A DNA stretch of 64,000 nt from Botryosphaeria dothidea (lineage: Eukaryota; Ascomycota; Dothideomycetes; Botryosphaeriales; Botryosphaeriaceae), in the NCBI GenBank assembly GCA_011503125.2, contig WWBZ02000001.1, positions 3,844,001-3,908,000 on the forward strand, given 5' to 3'. The stretch's first letter is position 1; each line of letters begins with the position of its first letter. Made by a program: the position numbers and the translations under genes. Shown one piece after another: positions 22,251 through 33,947 of this stretch. Below the pieces are notes generated by a model that searched no databases, had not been told where the DNA came from, and was given only the letters and a program-made list of their open reading frames with translations.

Positions 22251-24456
22251 TCATGTGGCGTTTTGATCGACATCAAACCAGCCCGCAAAGTCCTGCCACG
22301 CAAGGATGCTGTCGAAAGTCATCGCGTCCATGGCGAAGGGATCCCCTTGACGCAAGCTTTCGTACGACTCTTCGCTCGACGCGTCCGGCATTGTGTAAGC
22401 GCCACACGCCTCATTAGCCACCGTCGATGCAGAAAAAGACTGTGGCGATCCATGTCCCCTGTGGGCATCAAACGTCCCATTGACCATTCGGCGACGTGAC
22501 TCTCGGGCCTTCTCTCGTAATGGGCCCAGGATTCTCCAAACACAGCTCGTCCTGCCCTTCCTCTCATGCGCCTCTTCAAAGTCCGTCAAGCACAGCGAGT
22601 AGTCATCCACCGCCCTCCAGGCGCGCTCTGCCTCCGGTCTGTCGGGCCCGTCCTTCAGCGCGTGGAGCGCGAGGAAGAAGGCATACAGCTGCGGCCGCTG
22701 CTGGAACAGCCACGAAAAGTTCCCGGACGCCTTGCCGGACTGGAGCAGATAGGCGTTCTCGAGCAGGTCCACCGCCGCGAGGAAGATCCCATCGGGGAGC
22801 CGGCGATATCGGGACGAAGCGGCCGGATCGACGCCGGAGGTCGACAGCCAGCAGCGCAGGTTGCAGAGGAAGAGCGTCTTCAGCACGGCGATCCGCAGCA
22901 CCGCGTCGGCGGCCTGGCAGACTGGCTTCGAGAGGTCGGCGAGGCGGAGCCACCGCCGCCAGAGCAGGTCCTGGGCGTTCCGGACGGCCTTCTCCTGCTC
23001 GGCGATGCTCTCCGATCTGTTCGCGGCGACCGTCTGCCTCAGCGTGCGGTGGATGTCGGTGTTTGCGAGCGAGAACGTCGTCTCCGTCCACTCCGCTTTG
23101 GCGGCCGGGAGAGCCGTCATCTGCGGGAAGAGATCGGCGTCGTCGACGTTCAAGGGCGCGCGGAAGGACTGGCAGCGGTCCATGACCGTCGAGTCGAAGC
23201 CGTGGTCTTCCGGGGCGGTGGAGTCCAGCGCGCCCACGTGCCACCACAGTCTGCATCGGGTCTCTGCTTCGAAGGGACTCAGCCCGAGGCGCATGCCGTC
23301 CTGGTGCACGCCGAGGGATTCTGCCAAGCGGATCGCGATTCCGCCAATCACCCAGAGGGTGCGGGAGGTGTCATGGGTTCGGAGAGTGCTCTGGGCCTAT
23401 CAGCCTCAATGTTGGCATAGAAGAGAGGGAGAGTTGTTGCTACCAAGTAAATCACAAGAGCTTGCAAAGCCTCTACGTTGGGGTACATCAAGACTTTTGC
23501 CTTCGTCAGGGAAGCGTCGAATCGATGCATCAGATAGCGTAATAGCGTTAGCCTTTCGAAGCCGAGCTGCTCCTTCGTTTCCTGTTTCGGGATAGTGGCC
23601 GTGGCAGCAAAGCAGACTGCGTATAGCAGAGCCATGGTTGTCTCATTCGTCTGGTGCGGGTTGATTACCGCCTCGAGTACCTTGGGATGCGCCGTCGGTA
23701 CGTGCAGAATCTTCATCAAAGGATCCACGTTCTGTAAGTAGATTTTCCACAACTTAGTGTAAGCCTGAGGAGCTATACACAATTCATCTACCTCGTGCCC
23801 GAAGACATCGGTAGCAACAATGCCAAATGGTTGAGACGGGTTATCTGCGAGACGTCGTGGCGGCACAGGTTGTGGGTGTTCATCTTTGGGATCCTGGATC
23901 TGTCAACTTCAATTTGAGTTCCGAGTAAAGAAGTCATGCTTACGCCCAGCATAACTTCGGCGAAGAGTGATTCGTCAATGTAGTTTCCTCTCTCACCTCC
24001 CCCGATGAGGAGCTGTTTCCCACGCGGCCCATTGCGTTCCTTTGGAGCAACGGCAGTCTCCTGTGCAGCTCGACCTGCTTCAGCCACAGACTGGTGGAAC
24101 CTGCCTGAACTTAGAGAAGACACAAGATCGGACAGGAGCCTTTCAACATTCGTAAGTCTCTCCAGGATTTCCTGGTTACTCGGTTCACCCGTCCTTCCAC
24201 CGAAGCTGTCATCTCCGGATGCAGGCGGTGAAGACACAGAGTTTGGAGATTCTGACGCTCCGGAGTGAGCTTTCAGAGGCGCTCGCCTCGATCTCTTCGC
24301 ATAGACGCATTGAAGCCGAAGCCGGGAGCAGTGACCGCAAGGGAGCTTCCTGTTACAACGGACTTTGCGTTGCCGGCAAGGCTCACAAGTGGGACGCGCT
24401 CGGGAGGCGGGCGGAGCTGCGCCCCCCACTTGGAACGATGAAAAGCCGGCAGGCAT
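22251..24456 (-). CDS. Zn(II)2Cys6 fungal-specific transcription factor
   Basis: Exons 23944-24456, 23444-23899 and 22251-23396 (introns 44 and 47 bp, both phase 0) give 704 residues. The binuclear zinc cluster CEPCRQRKVRCNRKLPCGHC...C occupies residues 24-50 with C-X2-C-X6-C-X5-C-X2-C-X6-C spacing and basic residues after it (KRSRR). A probable coiled coil (NQEILERLTNVERLLSDLVS) follows. The middle region (LQALVIYL, then THDTSRTLWVIGGIAIRLAESLG and LSPFEAETRCRLWWHVGALD) is the fungal_trans domain. Removing the second intron is what restores the conserved SRTLW segment. It is divergent from an MFS transporter, with 316 bp between starts, so it likely regulates that gene and itself. Confidence 0.92.
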
Positions 24457-24772
24457 GAGCAGCTCTGGATGGGACTTTTGTGGAAGTGTCAGAGTTTCTG
24501 TGGTCGTAGGCTGGCCAGCCGCCCTTAGTAAGTGGGATTTGGGCCAATGACGTCTTCAGTCGCTGCTGCTGCGGTAAGTTTTTGCCGTTTCTGGGCTTTG
24601 ACCGATCGGCCGATCGGCCGTTCGGGGCCCACACGTGAAGTCGGTGACTCCCTTCACTCCCAGAGGATGGCTTGAAAATATTTATTTATAGTAAGTAATT
24701 GAGCAAGTCGCTTTTCAATATGCTGTAGCTCTCGGTAAGTTTCTTGAAGTTAATTCAATCGCCGAGCCCAAA
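24457..24772. promoter_or_regulatory. shared divergent promoter of regulator and MFS transporter
   Basis: 316 bp between the two start codons. It contains the CGGCCG repeat at 24602-24625 about 150-170 bp from each start, followed on the right by an AT-rich stretch (24676-24700, ATTTATTTATAG) that could serve as a TATA region for the transporter. Confidence 0.6.
24602..24625. promoter_or_regulatory. candidate Zn2Cys6 operator: repeated CGG/CCG palindrome
   Basis: The stretch reads as two CGGCCG hexamers 8 bp apart, preceded by CCGAT and followed by TTCGG. It offers everted and inverted CGG half-sites, the triplets bound by Zn2Cys6 dimers. It lies centrally in the divergent promoter of a Zn2Cys6 gene and an MFS gene. 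Binding is inferred, not shown. Confidence 0.6.
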
Positions 24773-26442
24773 ATGGGCCACAGCACCTTGGAAGCGGACA
24801 ATGAATCAGTGGCTTCCAGACCGCAGATACTGTTTCCAGAGACCGATTTGAGCAGAGAAATCGTGGGATGGGAGGGGCAAAATGATCCTCAGAATCCGTG
24901 GTTGGTGCTCTACTCACGAACGACCGTTCAATTGCATTGACACCAGAAGGAACTTCTCTGCCGCGAGAAAATGGATCATCATGACCGTCCTTACCTTCAT
25001 GATAGTACTCACGTAAGTAGAGCTCGTGTGTTTTTCTTAGGCTGTGAGGCTAAAACAATAAATCTCAAGCTTCCTGGCCTCGTCAATGGTTGCCCCTGCA
25101 GCTCCCACTATCGATGCTGAATTCAACAACAAATCCTCAATTCTCTCTTCCTTCATTACTACTATCTTCACATTGGGCTACATGGTAAGTCTTTATCTTT
25201 ACACAGAACCTGAGATACGCGATTGAATGCAGGATCTTACTGACTCCTTTGCAGATTGGTCCCCTCGTGCTTGCTCCTCTCAGTGAAATGTACGGCCGCC
25301 TTCTCCTGGTCCTATGCTCCAACATCCTTTTCACGCTCAGTCACGTCGGAGCGGCTTTGGCACCAAACATTGGTCAGCTTCTCGCATTCCGACTGCTGTC
25401 AGGAATTGGGGCCTCTCCTGGTCTCTCCGTCGGGAGCGGCGTCATAGCAGATCTTTTCGATGTCCACGAACGCGGCGTAGCAAATGCCGTTCTGACATTT
25501 GCCTCTGTATTGGGTCCAGTTCTGGGTCCGATTATAGGCGGCGTCATCACGCAGCGCGCCAGTTGGCGTTGGATATTCTGGGTTCTTACCATTGCATGTG
25601 GAACGGTTACAGTAATTATGGGCTTCTTCATGCAAGAAACGAACGCGCCGGTAATCATCAATGGCAAGACAAAACGTTTGCGCAAAGAACTTGGTAGGCA
25701 GGGCCTACAAAGTGTTTACGATATCGACGAGAAGTCGAAAAGACCAACAAGCATGAAAGACGTATTCGTACGAGGACTATTCCGTCCTTGGAAGATGTTC
25801 TTTCGCTCCCCTATTCTGGTTATCTTCTGCATCATTGTCGGCTTCACCTCCGGGCTTCTTTACATCCTCCTCACCACAACATCCTCCTTCTTCCAAGACG
25901 TTTATGGCTGGCCCCTGGAAACGTCTGGTCTCGCATATCTCGGTCTGGGGACCGGCAGTCTCATCGGCTTGATCCTGTTCGCCAAAACCTCCGACCTCAT
26001 AACGGTGCGTCTGACCAAAGCGAACAACAGCATCTACCAACCGGAGATGCGTCTCATCACAGCCTTCCTCCCCGCGCTGTTCACCCCGATCACATTCTTC
26101 TGGTACGGCTGGTCAACGGAGACCAAGACGCATTGGATCGTGCCATTGATCAGCTTGGCACCTTTCGGCTTTTCTCAAATTGGCCTCAACGCAACTGCCC
26201 AGGCCTATTTGATTGACGCTTCCGGCCCGTACGCAGCGTCGTCCATTGCTTGCGTAACGGCTGTGCGCTGCCTTTGTGGTGCTTTCCTGCCACTGGCTGG
26301 ACCGAGCTTGTACGAGACTCTTGGGCTGGGATGGGGCAATTCGCTGCTGGGGTTTGTGAGTCTGGCGATGATGCCGTTTCCCTTGTTGTTGTACCGATAC
26401 GGTAGAAGATTGAGGGAGAGGTATCCACTGACCAGCGCTTGA
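24773..26442 (+). CDS. MFS transporter, DHA1 (drug:H+ antiporter-1) type
   Basis: Exons 24773-24897, 24947-25012, 25070-25184 and 25255-26442 give 497 residues and 12 predicted membrane segments. The cytosolic N-terminus ends DPQNPRNFSAARKW, the usual entry of this family. GPLVLAPLSEMYGR carries motif A between helices 2 and 3, and SVLGPVLGPIIGG carries the antiporter motif C in helix 5. A large central loop (KTKRLRKELGRQG) splits the two halves. Choosing the GTGGTT donor at 24898 avoids a stop that the next GT would create. It is probably a plasma-membrane exporter of a toxic compound or metabolite. The substrate is unknown. Divergent Zn2Cys6 neighbour suggests inducible expression. Confidence 0.92.
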
Positions 26443-27192
26443 GACTCTCGATCTAGCGAAACGCTTTCTACGGCTGAGCCGTAGCATACATATTTAGATC
26501 TCCAGCTGTCTGTTGATATTTCAGTGAAATTGAAAAGTAGTGGAGGGTTTCGATCGGTAGTACAGATAGAGGTGCCTCTTGTACCTAAAGGTGATGACGA
26601 GGTTGAACAAGCTAATAGAAAATATATATCTGGATGTAGTATATCGCATGATTTACGCGATGTATAGGGCAAGGGTACCCCGTAGTGATCGGAACCGTGA
26701 ACATGTGATCCTCAGCCTCGTAGAGGTGAAATATGAGACTGACGCCATGTTGCAACGACAAAGGTTTATCCGGAATCGCCAATAGCAATGGTGTCAATTT
26801 TGCAGCCGCCCTATCCTGAGCGGAGTGGTATTGCAACACTCCATTTTATGTTTAGTAATGTAGATCATATCGCAATGCGCAAGGAAGTGTCCACCCGCGC
26901 CACTGCCAAGCTCTTGTTCGGTTTCCACGGCCCTGGAGCCGATGGATCAACCCGCTTGTTTTCCTCTTCCTCAACGGCCGAGACTGGTTCTTTAGGTCAT
27001 GATCAGCGCCTGAATCGTTTTCCTTGTTCACTAAAGTGACGGCCTGCGTCCGACCCCTACAGCGAGCGCATTTGGCCCCCAAAGTCTTCAGCAGTGTGTG
27101 TTACTGAATTTGTCTCAGATCCAGGCCCCTTAAAATAGGACTCTCCTCGCGCCCGACAGCCTTCGGCTCCTGGACGTTGCCCCGCAACCGCC
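26443..27192. other. 750-bp intergenic region
   Basis: Contains the MFS 3' region and the promoter of the lectin-like gene. No supported gene or repeat. Confidence 0.45.
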
Positions 27193-28780
27193 ATGGATCA
27201 AAAAACCAAGCACGAGCATAACGATTATAGCACGCTCGAAGTCGACGAAAGCGTAAATCTGCCCCAGGTCAAGTACGACAATGTTTTACCCGAGGTAAAA
27301 CCCAGCCATGAACCACCCCAGGCCCTGCCAAGCCACGAGGATTTCCCGGAGGTCGTTCGAAATGGTAGAAAGAATGCCACATTATGCGGCTTGCGGAGAA
27401 AAGCGTTCTGGACAACATTGCTTGTGGTAGTCTTGATTATAGCCATCGCTATTGGTGTTGGCGTTGGTGTCGGTGTGACTAGACGAAGTAATTCGCCCTC
27501 TGCAAAGAGCTCGGCTGGAGAAAGCGGTGGCGCCAATGATGGATCAAATAATGGGAGCAGTACAAACACTTCCCAGCCCGGTTATCTGGCATCTTTTTCA
27601 CGCCTCGCGGCTGCAAACTACACCGATAGCCAGGATAGGGAACGTGCTCTGGTGTACTACCAGGACAACTCTCTCGATATCTGGAAGGCCGAGCGCGCAA
27701 GTTCCTCAACCGCCTGGTCACGCGAACTTGTAAACATGAGTGGAATAAACCCTGAGAGAGGAACGCCCCTTACCGCCTTCTGCTTGCCCGAGACATCAGT
27801 GAGTGTATCAACAAAGCAGTTCCACGTGAGCAGAAGCCTGATCCAAAAACACCTACATAGGTCACCCTTCTCCATATCTATTTCATTGACGCGGGCACCA
27901 ACCGTGTCCGGACCATTCTCAATGAGGGCGCCCGCTGGTTGCCGACCAGCGCCGGTGACGACACATGGACGGCGACGAACGGCTCAAGTCTTGCCATGTA
28001 CGCCAACGAATGCAAGAACGACACCTCGTGCGGGGACAAAACGGCATTTCTGATATTCCATTCCTCGATGACCAATTCCACCGTTCAAGCGTGTCCCTAT
28101 GGCCAATGCAACTTTGGCTACTTCTTACCGGACAACGTTGATGTGGATGATGGCCAGAATGGTGCCGATCCGACTGCATACGCGCTCGCGCCAATCCAAA
28201 GAATCCAGAACGACACCCACCCGTTCGTCGCGCTTTACTTGAGCGTGCAGGGGAAGTTGAAGGAGTTTCACTTCGCGAACGGGGAGGCGTGGAATGAGAC
28301 GGGATTGGACTGTAAGCAAACTTTTTTCTGTCGCTTTTGTTTCTCAGGGTGTTTCCGTAGTGTCTCCCAGTCTACTTGCACTGCTTTCATACCCTCTATA
28401 TCGGGTTTCATTTAGCTGAGACGTCCTACCCGTTACGTGCAGTACCGGACTTCCCCATGCCCACCGGATGCCAGCTCGCAGCCATGTCGTGCGTCCACGA
28501 CGATCTCCGGTACGTTCAAGTGTTCGTCACCCAACAGAATGGAGGCGTGGCGATGGCGTACTTGGACGGCGGGCCTGACAACCCCTGGAACTCAACAATC
28601 TCCGTAGCCGGAATGGAAAACGTGATCCCGCTCTCGCCTATTGCGGCTACGCGGGCGGGAAGAGTGTACGCGCTCGAGCAGAGGGAGAATGGGGTGCAAA
28701 TCGCGGAGTTTAACAGGACGTCAGTGACGGGGCTACCCGTGTTCGAGCGTTTGGGGATTGTGGATACTCCGGAAGGCTAA
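27193..28780 (+). CDS. membrane-anchored fucose-lectin-like protein
   Basis: Exons 27193-27798, 27861-28311 and 28416-28780 give 473 residues. There is a cytosolic acidic N-terminus of about 72 residues, one membrane segment (FWTTLLVVVLIIAIAIGVGVGV region, residues 73-96), a Ser/Asn/Gly linker with several NxS/T sites, then an ectodomain with repeated blade-like units: ALVYYQDNSLDIWKAE, GTNRVRTILNEG, HPFVALYLSVQGKLKEF and AMAYLDGG. This resembles fungal fucose-specific beta-propeller lectins fused to a type II anchor, a form common in Dothideomycetes. Cys-containing loops (CKNDTSC, CPYGQC) are extracellular. Sugar binding is inferred. A non-lectin propeller is possible. Flanking genes also encode secreted or membrane products. 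Confidence 0.72.
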
Positions 28781-29431
28781 TCGAGATGTTGGGGGGAAAT
28801 CAATGGGAATAGCCGGACGGGAAAGAGGACCGGCAGCTGCAGGCAGTCTTGATTCTTTGTAAGAGCGTGGAACATGCCGAAAGTGCCGAACATCGGCACG
28901 GTCGCCGCGCCGAACTACTACGACGTTATGCCGAAACGTGGTATTTGCCCGTTACCACAACGGGTCTACCCACCTAAAAGTACGCGGGATAGTTGATTTG
29001 GAATTTTCTGAGTGGTCGATGCTGACCTTATCGTACCAGATCTGTGCTCCTCTTGCACGGGTTATACCGTCGTTTGTTCATATCAATGACCATATCATGG
29101 TACTATCACGCTATTCCTCGGCTATCAGCAACTTTTCCTATCTTCCAGCTCTCCTATTTGGTCCTTCAGAACTTTGTGAGGCCATCATAAATTGTATCAA
29201 ATCACGTTATCTCCACAACACGCCCGCTTGCTCCGAACATTTCCCTAGCATGACGCGCTATCTGCCTTTTAGAGGAAAAGCGGTCAGATCAGAGAGAGGT
29301 TTTCCAGAATGAGATTGTCATTGATCTCCGTCACTTCGCAAGATATAAAAAGTAGTGGATGCATCCCAGTGAAAGCTGGTTCAACCGACCACTCTACTGA
29401 AACAGCCTTTTCCCCTTGACCGGCACTCGAA
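28781..29431. other. 650-bp intergenic region
   Basis: 3' region of the lectin-like gene and promoter of the nitrilase. A TATA-like ATATAAAAAG occurs at 29342-29351, about 90 bp before the nitrilase ATG. Confidence 0.45.
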
Positions 29432-30777
29432 ATGGGGCTCATCACATTTACGAAGGCTCTCGGCTTTTTTTCTGCGGGGGTTTCAATCACTCAAGCAGCT
29501 GCTACATACCAAAATGGCTCAACGATCAACAATGGCTCGGAGACCTGGTCTTGGATTGATCCAGAACACTTCAAGGTTGCCGCCGTTCGTCAACCTCCAG
29601 TTGGTTTTCCCCTTCCGGTAGGGGTAAATCACAGTCTCTGGACCTCACTTGACGTCAACGGAACTATCGATCTGGCTGTCAAACAGATTCAAAAGGCAGG
29701 GGCTGAGGGCGTTAACTTGATTGCCTTTCCTGAGCTTTATTTTCCTGGGTACGTATTCCTTCTCATGAAATTGTCTTGGAAGCACCGTAAAGTCGCAATT
29801 ATCTGCATACGGCATCTATGGAGATTGGGAATCTATGCATAATAAAGCCCTTTTTGGTATTGTTGGGCGTCCGCGTCCGGTCAACTGCTTCAGCTCCACA
29901 TGTGCACTTCCGCTTCCTGAGCATCTCAGATACCCAAGCTTCTTTGAACTTCTCAAAATGCTAATCACCGTCAAGTTTCCCGGTCGCGCTGAACTACTTA
30001 AACTACACACCCACCGACATCGCCTACTACGTCAACCAGTCCATCACATTCGACGGCCCAGAGTACAAGCGACTCACCTCTGCCGTCAAAGCCGCTGGCC
30101 TCTTCGCCGTCCTCTCCTTCTCCGAGCGCACCGATAACGCCATATACATCTCTCAAGCCCTCGTCGACCCGAATGGCGCCACCATCCACCACCACCGCAA
30201 GCTCCGCCCCTCCGGCGCCGAGCGCAACGTCTTCTCCGACGGCGAAACCTCCTCGCTCAAGGTCATCCCGACATCCTACGGCCGCATTGGCACGCTGCTC
30301 TGCTGGGAGCACCTACACCAAACAATGAGCTTCCCCATGCACGCCCAGGCTGAGCAAATCCACGTCGCCTCCTTTCCGTACGTCGGCGGCGACGACTACA
30401 CCGGCATCCCCTGGTGGGACCGTGCCGAGACGAGCACCTCCATTCCCCGCGTGTACTCGATCGACGGCTACGTCTTCACCGTCATGCCCGCTATCGGCCG
30501 TGCTACTATCTTCGGGGCAGGCGGCGTGCCACTGAACGTGTCGGATGCTGTCTCGGATTTCGAGTCGCTGCCATATATCACGGCGACAGTGAATGCGTCA
30601 GCATTTAATCTCACGGAGACGTATGATGTGGATGGGGAGTTCAGCTGGGCAGCGCTGAGCCAGATTCGGGATGCGTATCCGGCGTACATCCCAAGGGTTA
30701 CGAGCAAGTTCTTTGAGCATCTCGTGAATCCGATCAAAGTCATCACTACCCGGATTGTTAAGAACATCGGAACTTAA
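29432..30777 (+). CDS. nitrilase-superfamily hydrolase with probable signal peptide
   Basis: Exons 29432-29748 and 29976-30777 (intron 227 bp with CTAAT branch-like site, phase 2) give 372 residues. The catalytic triad of the nitrilase superfamily is present: Glu101 in FPELYFPG, Lys181 in HHHRKLRPSGAE and Cys215 in GTLLCWEH. The GTLLCWEH context favours true nitrilases or cyanide hydratase-like enzymes over amidases. Unusually, the protein starts with a hydrophobic stretch (KALGFFSAGVSITQAAA) followed by an Asn-glycosylation-rich segment (YQNGSTINNGSETW), so it may enter the secretory path, whereas most nitrilases are cytosolic. It would convert organic nitriles to acids. Substrate unknown. 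Confidence 0.85.
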
Positions 30778-31967
30778 CGGATTTCTTATTAGAAGGAAGA
30801 GTAAACGTTAGAATAATCAACAATTTAACAATTACCATCTTTAGTTTAAAATCCTCTCGTTATCTGTAACGGCTGAACGAAGAAGTGGTGTTGAGGCAGT
30901 GCACGTGATGACGTGTAGGCATCAGACGCGCGTGCACGCGGTGACGTCACGTACTTCGCAACTTTATAGCTCTCGCTTGTACGTAGACTCTCGCACTTTG
31001 TGCGACCTCTCTGTAGCAGCATCGAGTCTCATTACATTATCTGTCCAAGACTGCCTCGCACAATGACATTGACGTAAGCAGAGCTTACAGCTCTTGACTC
31101 GCGAATAATTGCCCAATTTCCAACGCTGGCCCACTTAGTGCTCCATCGGAAGCTCAATAGAAAAAATCAATTGGACAGATTGTGAGATGATAAGGCTGAC
31201 ACTAGTACTTTGCTCAGGTCTAATTGGAGAATCTATCGAAATAGGCTGGGACTAAACGGCCTCCTACTGTGTGCCTCTCTGGGCCATGACCGCTGCCGAT
31301 CCATCATCGCCACTAACCCGCCATTTGATGTTTTCTGCAAGATCAATGCTTTAGATAACTCCGGTCCGTCTAAACCAGGTACAGCCGCACGCATCAAACC
31401 CTGCGATATATTACATGTACATACAAGGCTGAGATGGCGGAAAGTCCCATGTGTCACGCTCAGAGCGTCGAAGGGCGTAGTCATTCATCACTTTCTCCGT
31501 TGCTTTCTTTTTTTCTTCTCTTTTTGAGTGAGCGTGTAATACGTTGTACAACGATCCTTTCAGCGGCCGTCCAGGGATTGAGCCAAGACATACGCGGCCT
31601 CTTGAAAAACTTGACCTAATGGCCAACCTGAGGATGCGGAGGACTACTACAAACTGAGTCAGCACCCGAAATCCCTTCCCAAGAACGTAAAAAAAAGTCA
31701 TTGAGTACGGAATGCGAAGCTTGTTCTATCCAGGGTTCGCAGGCAACGACGACAGCCAAGACGGGCCAAGATTCGTCAAGGCGGAAGTCGGCAACCACTC
31801 TACCTCCTCACGCCACTCATTGGATTCACCATCGGAACAGAACCTTGGCCTGTGGCGCGTACAAATCCTTAGCAAAAGTGGTATAAAAACGTCATTTTGA
31901 CCTGCATCATGTCTACCGCTCTCGCGGGCCTTTCTCCCCTCCTTGCATTCTTGCATCCCCACTTATT
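30778..31967. other. 1.2-kb intergenic region with CRE-like palindrome
   Basis: No full gene is supported. GTGACGTCAC at 30941-30950 is a perfect palindrome containing the CRE core. A short ATG plus GTAAGC donor occurs at about 31063-31074 with no exon found downstream. A TATAAAAA box at 31882-31889 lies about 80 bp before the transporter ATG at 31968. Confidence 0.5.
31882..31889 (+). promoter_or_regulatory. TATA box of the transporter gene
   Basis: TATAAAAA about 80 bp upstream of the ATG at 31968, a usual distance in filamentous fungi. Confidence 0.5.
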
Positions 31968-33947
31968 ATGTTAGTCACACAATATCTCAAAAAAGTTGGC
32001 GGTTGGCTCGCTCCGCCTGCCGAGAAGTCAGATGAGGGACGTGATCAATGGCCTTCGCGGGCCGCCTTCCTGCTTGCCGCCATGGGTGGCTGTGCGGGCC
32101 AAGGCAACCTGTTGCGATACCCTTCTGTCGTCTACAACAACTACGGCCTTCAATGGTTCATTCCCTACCTGCTGGCCGTTACCATGATTGCCATTCCGGC
32201 ACTGGTCCTGGAGATATCCGTTGGTCAAGCATATCAAGGCGGGACACTCATTGCATTCAACAATGTCAACCGGCGGCTGAAAGGCGTCGGTTTGGGTCCC
32301 GTTTTAGTAAGCTTCATTGTCGTCCAATACTTTACTGTCAATCTGGCATGGATCATGAACTATTTCCGGCACTCCTTCACGAGCCCGATACCGTGGGAGG
32401 GTAGAATTGAAGAGTTTTACTGGAACGATATCATCCACAACGTTGACTCAGTTGAAGGTAGCTTGACTCCGGACAACAGCCAGGTTGCAGAATACACCAA
32501 TTATCCAGGTATATCTGTCATCGGAGAAGCAGTCGGCTGGAGCGCCTTCATCTGGTTCCTCATCTGGGTCTCCATCTTCCGCGGCGTCGGCCTGACTGGT
32601 CGCGTTGTGTACTTCACCATGGGGTTGCCCATAGTCACAACCATAATTTTCGTTGGACGTGCGCTCTCTCTTGAAAATGCTGGAGAGGGAGTCAGGCTCC
32701 TATGGGCGACCTGGAGAAGTGACCAATTAGCATCTGGAACTGTCTGGCAAACTGCGGTGGGACAAGTCTTCTTCTCCACTGGCATTGGCTTCGGCTACTT
32801 TACCTCCTACGCATCATACAACCAAAAGCACTCAAATGCTGTCATGGACGCAATCCTGATTTGTGGCAGTAATGTTCTGTTTGAGAATTTTGCTGCTTTT
32901 GCTGTGTTTGGTGTAGTCGGATATCTTCGGAGGTGGCCGCAAGACGGCGTCCGACTAGGTGCTTTTGTCGTTGGTTTCCTCACACTTCCGGAGGCCGTGC
33001 TTCAGATGCCAGGCTCCAACTTCTGGGCCATACTCCTTTTCTTCACCCTCGTGGTCCTTGGATTTAGCTCGGCCTTCGTCATGCTGGATGCTGCTGTTAC
33101 TCTGGCCGTTGACTCTGGGCTCAAGATTTCACGTCCCATCATCGTCACTACTCTCACCATCTTGTCGTTTCTTATGTGTCTACCATACTGCACGGAATTC
33201 GGCTACTACCTTCTCGACGGGATCGACAGATGGATCAACAACGTGGCCCTGATTTTCGTGGTCTGGTCCGAGGTTGTGAGCGCCACCACTGTCTACCGCT
33301 GGTCCGATGTTGTCAGCCAAACGGGGTTACTAGGGTTTATCGTCTACAATTTTGGATACTTTGGAGGCCAAGTTATCGGAATATCTGTTGCACACGGCCT
33401 GAATAACCCTGGAGCAGGAGCAGGTGCTGGGTTTGGCGTCTACATCGTTTGTGCCGTCACCTCTGTGCTCATTGCAAAGACGCCCGATTCGAAGGCGCCT
33501 CGTTTCTGGGGTGCCAGCACTTTTCTCGCCCGGTTCTGGTACCTGGCTGTCTATTCTGTAAGCCTTCATCAACACCAATTCTCCAACCCAACTAAGCTGA
33601 CCTCCACCTTTTAACAGGGACACCAATTACGGCGCGACCTCAACCTGATCGTCGGCGGCGGGAAGAACTGGAACATCCCCGCTTTCCTCCCTCTCCTGCT
33701 CAGATACATCAGTGGCCCTACTCTGGCAATCATCTTCAGCTTCGCCTATCCTGAGTTCTACTCACTCCGTTACGACCCGATGATGATAGCCGGGTTCATC
33801 CTGGCGCATCTCTGCATGTTCCTGATCATCCTTGGTTTCATCATGCCGAGATACTACGACTGCTTTGTGCCGCCTCGTAGGCAAAATGAGGGCACTGAGG
33901 TGACTGTTGTCAATAAGAACAAGGGAGATGACGATATGAGCGTGTAA
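31968..33947 (+). CDS. neurotransmitter:sodium symporter (SNF) family transporter
   Basis: Exons 31968-33557 and 33618-33947 give 639 residues with about 12 membrane segments. Helix 1 carries MGGCAGQGNLLRYPSVVYNNYG, cut here to its key features: the unwound Gly-rich part and the RYP motif expected of SNF transporters. Later segments are YLLAVTMIAIPALVLEISVG, VGQVFFSTGIGFGYFTSYASY and FFTLVVLGFSSAFVMLDA. The C-terminus is short and basic. Animal members import amino acids or neurotransmitters with sodium. Fungal members are less studied and are likely plasma-membrane amino acid or osmolyte importers. Some helix 1 residues differ from the animal pattern (GQGN in place of GxGNxWRFP), so ion coupling is uncertain. 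Confidence 0.88.
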
